NCBI GenBank assembly: GCA_005801025.1
Contig: SYDZ01000003.1
Span: 1-8,326 of the forward strand
Length of the DNA stretch: 8,326 nucleotides
Source of the DNA: Actinomycetota bacterium
Lineage (GTDB): Bacteria > Actinomycetota > Acidimicrobiia > Acidimicrobiales > Ilumatobacteraceae
Direction of reading: 5' to 3'
The notes beneath the pieces are model-generated. The model saw only the letters and a program-made list of their open reading frames with translations, was not told the DNA's origin and made no database searches. Position numbers and translations under genes: made by a program. Below are positions 1 through 5,425 of this stretch, one piece after another (position 1 is the first letter of the stretch; every line of letters begins with the position of its first letter).

Positions 1-1161
1 AATCAGAGTCCTGAGCGCGATTTCGCACCGCGATCCGATGACGACATCTACATTTTGTTTACTGGTGGGACAACCGGGATGCCTAAGGGCGTGGTGTGGC
101 GTCACGCTGACGTAGTGATGGCATTAGGTGGGGGAATTGACATCATGACCGGTGTCACATTAGCGAGCCCCGAGGGCTTTGTTGAAAAAGGTCGGACGGG
201 ATTTCCTATCATTTCTTACCCCTTGCCACCGTTAATGCATGGGGCCTCGCAGTGGAGCGTGATGGGTCAAAGTTTTATTGGGAATAAAGTCATTCTGCGA
301 GGAAAATTTGATCCAGCTGATGTGTGGAAAACAGTTGAGAGCGAGAAAGCGAACCTCGTAATGATCACCGGGGATGCAATGGCGCGACCGTTACTCGATT
401 ACATCTCTGAACATGCGGCAGAACATGATGTATCGTCCCTCTTTGCCGTCGTCTCTAGCGCCGTGTTGTTTTCTCAGTCGTGTAAAGAACAATTCATGGA
501 ATTGTTTCCAAATATTATGATCAGCGACTCCATCGGGTCCAGTGAAGGTGGAGCAAACGGAATAGTGAGAGTTGATAAGGATTCTCAGATGAAGGGCGGT
601 CCAACCGTCACCGCGGCGCGTGACACTTTCGTTTTGGGTGAGGATTTAATGCCTGTACAACCAGGCGAAATCGGCCGCTTGGCGCGCGCAGGCAATATTC
701 CGTTGCGGTATCACAAGGATCCTGAGAAAAGTGCGGCCACATTTATGACCTCTCCCGATGGAACGCGTTACGCAATCCCTGGCGACTTTGCTCGACTTGA
801 AGTAGATGGCACGATTACTTTGATTGGTCGTGGTTCTGTGTGCATTAATAGTGGTGGAGAAAAGATTTTTCCTGAAGAAGTGGAGAATTCTTTGAAAAGC
901 CATCCCGAAGTTTTTGATGCCGTTGTTGTCGGCGTACCTGATGACCGTTGGGGCGAGCGGGTGACCGCTGTTGTGCAAGCGCGCGCTGGGACATCTCCAA
1001 CGTTAGAAAGTATTCAGGAGCATTGTCGCTTACATGTCGCGGGTTATAAAGTGCCCCGTCAATTGACCTTGGTCGCACTCATGGTGCGTTCGCCAGCGGG
1101 TAAAAGTGACTATCGCTGGGCGAAGCAACAGGCCATGGTTGACGCTGGTCTCGAAGGTTGA
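1..1161 (+). CDS. Acyl-CoA synthetase (AMP-forming), FadD19/FadD17-like, 5' end cut off by window edge
   Basis: Adenylate-forming enzyme that would activate a carboxylic acid to its CoA thioester with ATP. The frame is open from base 1, so the gene begins outside the window. The 386 visible residues start just before the ATP-binding P-loop FTGGTTGMPKG (visible residues 20-30), which suggests that roughly 150-180 N-terminal residues are missing. Further motifs are the A5-type SIGSSEGG (about 177-184), GDFARLEVDG (261-270) with the ribose-binding Asp, the hinge region GRGSVCINSGGEKIFPEE (276-293), and the C-terminal RSPAGKSDYRWAK with the catalytic Lys near 368. The P-loop followed by VVWR and the GKxDYRWAK ending recall the mycobacterial FadD19/FadD17 steroid-side-chain ligases. 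That subfamily call comes from memory of motifs, so the substrate is inferred. The stop lies 5 bases before the racemase start, so the two are probably co-transcribed. Confidence 0.92.
   Translation, partial: NQSPERDFAPRSDDDIYILFTGGTTGMPKGVVWRHADVVMALGGGIDIMTGVTLASPEGFVEKGRTGFPIISYPLPPLMHGASQWSVMGQSFIGNKVILRGKFDPADVWKTVESEKANLVMITGDAMARPLLDYISEHAAEHDVSSLFAVVSSAVLFSQSCKEQFMELFPNIMISDSIGSSEGGANGIVRVDKDSQMKGGPTVTAARDTFVLGEDLMPVQPGEIGRLARAGNIPLRYHKDPEKSAATFMTSPDGTRYAIPGDFARLEVDGTITLIGRGSVCINSGGEKIFPEEVENSLKSHPEVFDAVVVGVPDDRWGERVTAVVQARAGTSPTLESIQEHCRLHVAGYKVPRQLTLVALMVRSPAGKSDYRWAKQQAMVDAGLEG
1153..1157 (+). promoter_or_regulatory. Ribosome binding site deciding the racemase start
   Basis: GAAGG lies 9 bases before the ATG at 1167, within the last codons of the synthetase gene. 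A TTG at 1158 in the same frame would leave no room for this site and would add only three residues that are not part of the family, so ATG 1167 is preferred. Confidence 0.55.
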
Positions 1162-1166
1162 CGGCC

Positions 1167-2270
1167 ATGGCTGGACCATTGCACGGTGTGCGGGTCATTG
1201 AATTAGTCGGGCAAGGACCTGGTCCTTATGGGGCCATGATCTTGGCCGATCTCGGGGCTGATGTGATCGCTGTGGAACGTCCCGAGGTAGTGGCGCGGGT
1301 ACAACGAACTCGTCTACCAACGAATCCTTTGATGCGCGGAAAGCGCAGTATTGCTGTGGATTTAAAAAGTGCGGTTGACATTGCCACACTGCTAGAACTC
1401 ACCGACCGTGCTGATGTCTTCGTTGACCCATTTCGGCCAGGAGTGTGCGAACGACTGGGCATCGGCCCAGATATCGTGTGCGCTCGCAATGAACGGATGA
1501 TCTACGGACGAATGACAGGTTGGGGTCAAGAGGGACCACTAGCTCACACTGCTGGGCACGACATTGATTACATATCTTTGTCGGGGGCCTTGCATCTCAT
1601 TGGCTCTGCCGGCCAACCACCGACGCCACCCATCAACCTCCTCGGTGACTTTGCTGGCGGTGGCTTAGTTCTTGCGATGGGTGTGGCGAGTGCTCTTGTT
1701 GAGCGTTTTGCCAGCGGCAAGGGACAAGTGATTGATGCTGCCATGGTGGATGGGGCGGCGATGATTCTCGGACCATTTTTCTCGGCTTCCACGAGCGGGT
1801 TCTGGGGTGAGCGGGGGACGAACCACATTGACGGTGGAGCACATTTTTACAATGTGTACGAGACCGCCGATCACAAATGGATTTCAGTTGGAGCCATTGA
1901 GCCGCAGTTCTACGCTGAACTCATTCATCGTCTCGGTGTTACTCAGGACGCGTTGTTGTCTGCCGACAAACAAAATGATCGCACCCTTTGGGTAGCCGCG
2001 AAAGTTCGTATGGCACAAGTGTTTGCCGAACGAACGCGCGAGCAATGGGAAGAAATATTTAAGGGTTCCGATGCTTGTTTTGCCCCGGTACTGTCACCGA
2101 GTGAAGTTGCCAGTCATCCTCATACCGCAGCACGAGGCACCGTAGTGACGATCAATGGTGTGGTTCAGGCACAGGCGGCACCACGTTTTTCGCGCACTCC
2201 GGCTAACGCGGGAGTGCCCTGTCATTCAGGTGAACACAGTGTTGATGACGTTATGTCCTCGTGGACTTAA
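1167..2270 (+). CDS. Alpha-methylacyl-CoA racemase (CoA-transferase family III, CaiB/BaiF fold)
   Basis: 367 aa, the normal family length. It is predicted to interconvert the 2R and 2S epimers of 2-methyl-branched acyl-CoA esters, a step needed before beta-oxidation of isoprenoid or steroid side chains. The N-terminus MAGPLHGVRVIEL with QGPGPYGAMILADLGADVI, the RGKRSIAVDLK segment (57-67) and GHDIDYISLSGAL (130-142) closely follow human AMACR and mycobacterial Mcr. The catalytic residues can be assigned: His131, Asp161 (in LLGDF) and Glu245 (in GAIEPQFY), matching His126, Asp156 and Glu241 of Mcr. The C-terminal VFAERTREQWEEIF and DACFAPVL segments also fit. Retention of GAIEPQFY argues for a racemase rather than a true CoA-transferase. 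It is probably translated from the same mRNA as the upstream ligase, which would supply its CoA-ester substrate. Confidence 0.93.
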   Translation: MAGPLHGVRVIELVGQGPGPYGAMILADLGADVIAVERPEVVARVQRTRLPTNPLMRGKRSIAVDLKSAVDIATLLELTDRADVFVDPFRPGVCERLGIGPDIVCARNERMIYGRMTGWGQEGPLAHTAGHDIDYISLSGALHLIGSAGQPPTPPINLLGDFAGGGLVLAMGVASALVERFASGKGQVIDAAMVDGAAMILGPFFSASTSGFWGERGTNHIDGGAHFYNVYETADHKWISVGAIEPQFYAELIHRLGVTQDALLSADKQNDRTLWVAAKVRMAQVFAERTREQWEEIFKGSDACFAPVLSPSEVASHPHTAARGTVVTINGVVQAQAAPRFSRTPANAGVPCHSGEHSVDDVMSSWT

Positions 2271-2291
2271 TGTTTGAATGCGAAGAAAAAA

Positions 2292-3149
2292 TCAGCGACA
2301 GACGGTGGCGCCGTCAACTAGTAACGATTCACCACAGACGAAACTGGCTCGGTCACTGCATAACCAAACTGCTGATTCTGCTATTTCTGAGGGTTCACCC
2401 ATATAGCCACGACCGATGCCGCGACTAACCATTTTCTCCATCGCTGGGTCACCGTTGATAAATCCATTAATCATTGGTGTTCGAGTGGTGCCGGGGAGAA
2501 TCGCATTGACGCGTACTCCCTTGGCGGCAAACTCTGTAGCCGCACATTTTGTCAGACCGAGTACACCATGCTTGGCCGCCGTGTAATGCGGAAGACCAGG
2601 TGCGGCGACGACGCCTGCGCCTGAAGAGACATTGACGATTGAGCCAGAGCCCTGTGCAGCCATGACGCCAAGTTCATACTTTAAGCAGAGGAAAACGCTG
2701 GTCAAATTGACGTTGATCATGTGTTGCCATTCGTGTAGTGGTAAATCAATAAAAGATCCAAAGCGACCGCTGACTCCAGCATTGTTGACTGCACAATCAA
2801 GGCGACCATAGCGGTCAATAGCAGTCGTGATGACGGCGGCGACTTCATCTTCCTTGGTGAGATCGGCAACGACTGCAACGGCCTCTCCGCCGCGTTCCTG
2901 AATGGATTGCACGACAGATTGGGCAGCGTCCCCATCAATATCGCAGACAACAACAGCGGCACCTTCAACGGCGAACAAACGCGCAGTTGCTTCACCGATT
3001 CCTCGACCGGCGCCAGTCACGAGGGCAACTTTTCCTTCGACAAGCCCGAGACGTAGTGGGAATGCCGCACGTACAAGTTCATCGGTTTGTTCGCCAGGTA
3101 TCGGCCACGAGATAGAGGGTTGAGGGGGGTTGTTTTCATGATCAGCCAT
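2292..3149 (-). CDS. Classical SDR family oxidoreductase with N-terminal extension
   Basis: 285 aa, about 35 residues longer than a standard 250-aa classical SDR. It is a NAD(P)-dependent alcohol/ketone oxidoreductase of the FabG-like type with unknown substrate. Cofactor motif TGAGRGIG is at 45-52. Asp70 at the end of strand beta-2 (VVVCDID) indicates a preference for NAD(H). NNAG is at 122-125, and the catalytic tetrad is Asn148, Ser176, Tyr189 and Lys193. The C-terminus has the usual GESLLVDGA segment. Residues 1-36 are a polar, proline-containing extension with no membrane segment or signal peptide. The only start compatible with the frame is ATG at 3149, since no ATG, GTG or TTG occurs between it and the Rossmann motif. 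There is no clear Shine-Dalgarno, and a TANNNT box 6 bases upstream suggests a leaderless mRNA. It converges on the racemase gene (21-bp gap) and diverges from the NTF2-like gene. Confidence 0.93.
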   Translation of the reverse strand: MADHENNPPQPSISWPIPGEQTDELVRAAFPLRLGLVEGKVALVTGAGRGIGEATARLFAVEGAAVVVCDIDGDAAQSVVQSIQERGGEAVAVVADLTKEDEVAAVITTAIDRYGRLDCAVNNAGVSGRFGSFIDLPLHEWQHMINVNLTSVFLCLKYELGVMAAQGSGSIVNVSSGAGVVAAPGLPHYTAAKHGVLGLTKCAATEFAAKGVRVNAILPGTTRTPMINGFINGDPAMEKMVSRGIGRGYMGEPSEIAESAVWLCSDRASFVCGESLLVDGATVCR

Positions 3150-3155
3150 GCTTTG

Positions 3156-3161
3156 ACCGTA
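3156..3161 (-). promoter_or_regulatory. Candidate -10 box (TACGGT), leaderless promoter of the minus-strand SDR
   Basis: TACGGT fits the actinobacterial TANNNT -10 pattern and sits exactly 6 bases before the ATG at 3149, so transcription would start at or next to the start codon. No recognisable TTGACA-like -35 box lies at the expected distance (the sequence there reads GCACGG). The call rests on spacing and the lack of a Shine-Dalgarno. Confidence 0.4.
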
Positions 3162-3168
3162 GTTGATC

Positions 3169-3174
3169 TAGGGT
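3169..3174 (+). promoter_or_regulatory. Candidate -10 box (TAGGGT), leaderless promoter of the plus-strand gene run
   Basis: TAGGGT fits TANNNT and lies exactly 6 bases before the GTG at 3181. There is no Shine-Dalgarno between it and the start, so a leaderless mRNA is likely. A good -35 box is not seen at the usual spacing. A TTGACC at 3153-3158 is only 10 bases upstream, which is too close to act as one. Confidence 0.4.
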
Positions 3175-3180
3175 GTTCCC

Positions 3181-3636
3181 GTGCTTACTTATGGAGATGA
3201 AAGAGCAGTTCTCAATTTGTTGTACGTCTATGCCGAACTTGTGGATAGCGGCAACTTTGACGGCCTCTCAGTACTTTTTGCTGGTGTGCCTGTTTTTATG
3301 GCGGGACCCGACCAGCCCGCGGTGCCAGGCGAGATGGTCGGTGAGGTGATGCATCGATTTGTAAAAACTTATGAGGGAATTCCACGGACAAAACATCTCG
3401 TGACAAATACGATCCTTGAATCTGATGCACGTGGTCAGGCGCGAACTCGTTCACAGTTCACCGTTTTACAAAACGTGCCCAGTGTCTTGCCCCTTCAAGT
3501 TGTCGCATCTGGTCGATACCACGATGAGTTCACCCAAAATGCCTCTGGCACGTGGGCTTTTTCTCAACGAATCATGTTGGTTGACGCTTACGGTGATGCA
3601 TCAGCCCATCTTGAAACTGGGGATGCAGTGTCGTGA
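3181..3636 (+). CDS. NTF2-like (SnoaL-like domain) protein
   Basis: 151 aa, the usual size for single-domain NTF2/SnoaL-like proteins of the cone-shaped alpha+beta fold. The N-terminal helix has LLYVYAELVDSGNFDGLSVLF (11-33 region), the typical pattern with Tyr17 and Asp22. A conserved His72 lies in TKHLVTN, followed by strand GRYHDEF (111-117) and the ending WAFSQR(x)nVDAYGDASAHL, which is characteristic of SnoaL-like proteins in actinobacterial catabolic clusters. Relatives act as small isomerases, dehydratases or hydrolases, and the fold is shared with ring-hydroxylating dioxygenase beta subunits. The reaction here cannot be read from sequence. The GTG start at 3181 is supported by the -10 spacing and by the divergent gene ending its promoter region there. 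The stop TGA overlaps the next GTG start by four bases (GTGA), so it is translationally coupled to the degenerate SDR. Confidence 0.85.
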   Translation: MLTYGDERAVLNLLYVYAELVDSGNFDGLSVLFAGVPVFMAGPDQPAVPGEMVGEVMHRFVKTYEGIPRTKHLVTNTILESDARGQARTRSQFTVLQNVPSVLPLQVVASGRYHDEFTQNASGTWAFSQRIMLVDAYGDASAHLETGDAVS

Positions 3637-4172
3637 GTGTGACGGTCTTGGGCCATGGCGCCCTAGCTGAACTTTTGCGGTCTGAAGTGCAGTGTGAAAC
3701 TCCGAGCACGGTCATTGTTGTTGGCGTTGATGGCGCCGTGGTCGTGGAATCGCTTCTTGATCTCACCGACGAAATGATTGACGTTATATATGAGCAGCCA
3801 ATGCAACAGGTCATCATCAATCTGCAAGAAGCACATGAGCGGGGCTCTCATCGCATTGTGGTGGTGGTTCCCACGACAGGTATGTCAGGTGGGGCGGGGC
3901 TGGTTGCCCAATCGGCACTCGCAGAATCGGCGCGTGTTTTGGTGAAATCGGCAGCTCGTCAATGGGGACAAGCGGGAATAACAGTGAATGCAGTGGCGGT
4001 TGAGCCACATTGGTTTGATATTGATCCCGACGTGTCTGGTCCAGTGTCAATCGCTCCTCGTTCGTTAGTCGGCCAAGTGAGTCCTGTTGGCGTGGTGTCG
4101 TGGCTGTGTAGTCAGACTTCAGGCGATATCACGGGTCAAACGATTGTTTGCGACGGTGGATTGTGGATGTGA
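3633..4172 (+). CDS. Degenerate SDR-fold protein, probable catalytically inactive subunit
   Basis: 179 aa, about 70 residues shorter than a classical SDR. The C-terminal half is clearly SDR: KSAARQWGQAGITVNAVAVEP (105-125) and the ending DITGQTIVCDGG (165-176). Aligning from Asn119 to the other SDRs in this window puts Pro80 at the catalytic Ser, Gln93 at the Tyr and Ala97 at the Lys. No TGxxxGxG cofactor loop or NNAG is present, and the N-terminal 75 residues are a reduced Rossmann portion. It should therefore not catalyse an SDR reaction alone. The reading frame is intact, has a GTG start with GGGGA about 9 bases upstream, and overlaps both neighbours by GTGA. This argues for a maintained protein rather than a pseudogene. 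The likely role is a structural or regulatory partner of the SDR encoded next, as for BbsC with BbsD; this is inference. Confidence 0.8.
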   Translation: MSVTVLGHGALAELLRSEVQCETPSTVIVVGVDGAVVVESLLDLTDEMIDVIYEQPMQQVIINLQEAHERGSHRIVVVVPTTGMSGGAGLVAQSALAESARVLVKSAARQWGQAGITVNAVAVEPHWFDIDPDVSGPVSIAPRSLVGQVSPVGVVSWLCSQTSGDITGQTIVCDGGLWM

Positions 4173-4960
4173 GTGAACTCCGACTGAAAAATCGGGTGGC
4201 CATCGTGACGGGAGCAGGTCAGGGAGTCGGCGAAGGTATCGCTCGCCGCCTGGCACAAGCGGGAGCCACTGTTGTCGTTGCGGCGCGTCGTGCCGAGACC
4301 GGCGAGCCCGTTGTTGAGTCGATTCGTTCGGCAGGTGGATTGGCCGTGTGTATCGTCACCGATGTTTCAGTTTCGCGTTCGGTTGACGAGTGTGTGGAGC
4401 AGACGGTGCAACAGTTCGGACGACTGGACATCATGGTGCATAACGCCTTCATGGGCGGCATCCCCCATAAGTTAGAGCAAGCCCAGATTGATAAACACTG
4501 GACCTCTATGTCACGGACTGGGGTGTGGGCCAGCTTGTTTTGTGCTCGCGCAGCGATGCCGTACCTGATTTCATCTTCGGCACGACCGGCGGGTCAAGGT
4601 GGCGGACGATTGATACTGATCACATCGCCGTCAGGCATTGAAGGCAGCGCAAATATTCCTTTGTATTCACCAGCTAAGGCCGCTCAACGCGCGATCACTA
4701 AAAGTTTGGCTCGTGAATGGGGTCAACACGGCGTGACCGTTAACTGCATTGGACCGGTCGCTGGTAGCCCAGCACTTTTGCGCGCCTTTGGTCGCAACCC
4801 TGCCTTACAGAGTGCAATTGAAGCCCGAACGCCCCTTGGTCGGGTTGGCGATATCACCCAAGACATTGGCTCTGTTGCATTATTTTTGTCGAGTGATGAT
4901 TCATCTTTTGTGACTGGTCAAACAATCATCTGCGATGGTGGATCTTTCTTAGGTTTGTAA
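4169..4960 (+). CDS. SDR family oxidoreductase, probable active partner of the degenerate SDR
   Basis: 263 aa, normal classical SDR length. The GTG at 4169 overlaps the upstream TGA by four bases and gives MSELRLKNRVAIVTGAGQG, the expected SDR N-terminus. The TTG at 4148 would add seven unneeded residues. Cofactor loop TGAGQGVG is at 14-21, and Ser153, Tyr166 and Lys170 form the catalytic triad. Two usual signatures deviate: NNAG reads HNAF (91-94), and the helix-4 Asn is apparently Ser115 in MSRTGV. Strand beta-2 ends in VVVAARR, where the Arg residues suggest NADP(H). The C-terminus has VTGQTIICDGG. Likely substrates are beta-hydroxyacyl-CoA or alcohol intermediates of the pathway, by context only. 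It ends in a tandem stop TAA TAG. It is co-transcribed with the two genes upstream and probably forms a complex with the degenerate SDR. Confidence 0.9.
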   Translation: MSELRLKNRVAIVTGAGQGVGEGIARRLAQAGATVVVAARRAETGEPVVESIRSAGGLAVCIVTDVSVSRSVDECVEQTVQQFGRLDIMVHNAFMGGIPHKLEQAQIDKHWTSMSRTGVWASLFCARAAMPYLISSSARPAGQGGGRLILITSPSGIEGSANIPLYSPAKAAQRAITKSLAREWGQHGVTVNCIGPVAGSPALLRAFGRNPALQSAIEARTPLGRVGDITQDIGSVALFLSSDDSSFVTGQTIICDGGSFLGL

Positions 4961-4978
4961 TAGAAATTTAGTGAACTG

Positions 4979-4983
4979 AAAGG
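4979..4983 (+). promoter_or_regulatory. Ribosome binding site of the EthD gene
   Basis: AAAGG lies 7 bases before the ATG at 4991, in a 30-bp gap after the SDR gene. It is one of the clearer Shine-Dalgarno sites in the run, in contrast to the overlapping or leaderless starts of the genes before it. Confidence 0.6.
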
Positions 4984-4990
4984 CATCACC

Positions 4991-5335
4991 ATGATTCGAC
5001 TCGTCTCAATGCTCAAGCGCAAGCCAGGCACAACTCATCAGGAATTTCTTGATTACTGGTTTGATATTCATGGACCGCTGATTCGCAATTGTTCAGCGGC
5101 AAAGTATGTCCGTCGTTATGAGCAGCACGCGGCTGTGTGGCCACCCGCGGGTAGCCGCCACGAACCCGATTTTGACGGCGTAACGATCCAGATCTTTGAC
5201 TCTGCCGAGCAATTCAACGCTCATATGTCTGAGTCAGATTTTCCTTTGGTGATGGCTGATACGGAAAAGTTTTTAGATACTTCAAAGATTCACTGGGTGC
5301 TCACTGAGGAACCTGTTGTTGTGATTGGGGAGTAG
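4991..5335 (+). CDS. EthD domain-containing protein
   Basis: 114 aa, a single EthD domain of the dimeric alpha-beta barrel (ferredoxin-like) fold. The start MIRLVSMLKRKPGTTHQEF leads into the signature DYWFDIHGPLI (about 21-31), and the C-terminal half has DSAEQFNAHM, the DTEKFLDTSKIHWVLTEE region (90-107) and a final beta strand. EthD was named for a gene of the Rhodococcus ethyl tert-butyl ether operon. Members form dimers and some act on polyketide-like or aromatic compounds, but most have no known reaction. The gene is complete and has a good ribosome binding site. It follows the SDR pair by 30 bases and probably belongs to the same transcript. No signal peptide or membrane segment is present, so it is cytoplasmic. 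Confidence 0.85.
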   Translation: MIRLVSMLKRKPGTTHQEFLDYWFDIHGPLIRNCSAAKYVRRYEQHAAVWPPAGSRHEPDFDGVTIQIFDSAEQFNAHMSESDFPLVMADTEKFLDTSKIHWVLTEEPVVVIGE

Positions 5336-5354
5336 TCCCATTCCCACGGCTTGG

Positions 5355-5377
5355 GTTTCTGACTCTGCGTCAGAAGC
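5355..5377. promoter_or_regulatory. Inverted repeat, candidate operator (or weak hairpin)
   Basis: TTCTGAC at 5357-5363 and GTCAGAA at 5369-5375 are perfect reverse complements around a 5-base centre. In RNA the stem can extend by a G-U and a G-C pair to 9 bp. No T-run follows, so it is a poor intrinsic terminator. It overlaps the possible -35 box of the promoter at 5359-5386, which favours an operator for a dimeric repressor such as a TetR-type protein. No regulator gene is in the window. Confidence 0.45.
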
Positions 5378-5386
5378 ATCTAGAGT
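5359..5386 (+). promoter_or_regulatory. Candidate promoter for the 264-aa gene and the epimerase gene
   Basis: A -35-like CTGACT (5359-5364, 4 of 6 matches to TTGACA) and a -10-like TAGAGT (5381-5386, 4 of 6 matches to TATAAT and fitting TANNNT) are separated by 16 bases. Transcription would begin near 5393, leaving a leader of about 33 bases before ATG 5426. The boxes are weak individually. The 90-bp gap, the largest between genes here, supports an internal promoter. Confidence 0.35.
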
Positions 5387-5413
5387 TGGGGTTTCATTGC
5401 AATCACTTGCGCT

Positions 5414-5424
5414 AGAGGGGGGGG
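5414..5424 (+). promoter_or_regulatory. Purine-rich ribosome binding site with G8 tract
   Basis: AGAG followed by eight G (5417-5424) lies directly before ATG 5426. GAGG at 5415-5418 is a reasonable Shine-Dalgarno 7 bases from the start, and its exact register is ambiguous because of the homopolymer. Confidence 0.5.
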
Positions 5425-5425
5425 T

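Noticed and set aside
2271..2315. Possible terminator for the minus-strand SDR: T6 run just after its stop with a GACGG/CCGTC pair upstream
   Set aside because: The stem is only 5 bp, lies inside the coding region and is separated from the T-run by about 10 bases, so it does not form a convincing intrinsic terminator.
4148..4168. TTG at 4148 as start of the active SDR
   Set aside because: It would place a longer overlap with the upstream gene and add residues not seen in SDR N-termini. GTG 4169 gives the standard 4-base overlap and start.
3633..4172. Degenerate SDR considered as a pseudogene or frameshifted remnant
   Set aside because: The frame is open over its full length, starts and ends in tight overlaps with its neighbours, and the substituted residues sit in a well-kept SDR core. 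No remnant of a lost Rossmann loop was noticed in the preceding sequence, which encodes the NTF2-like protein.
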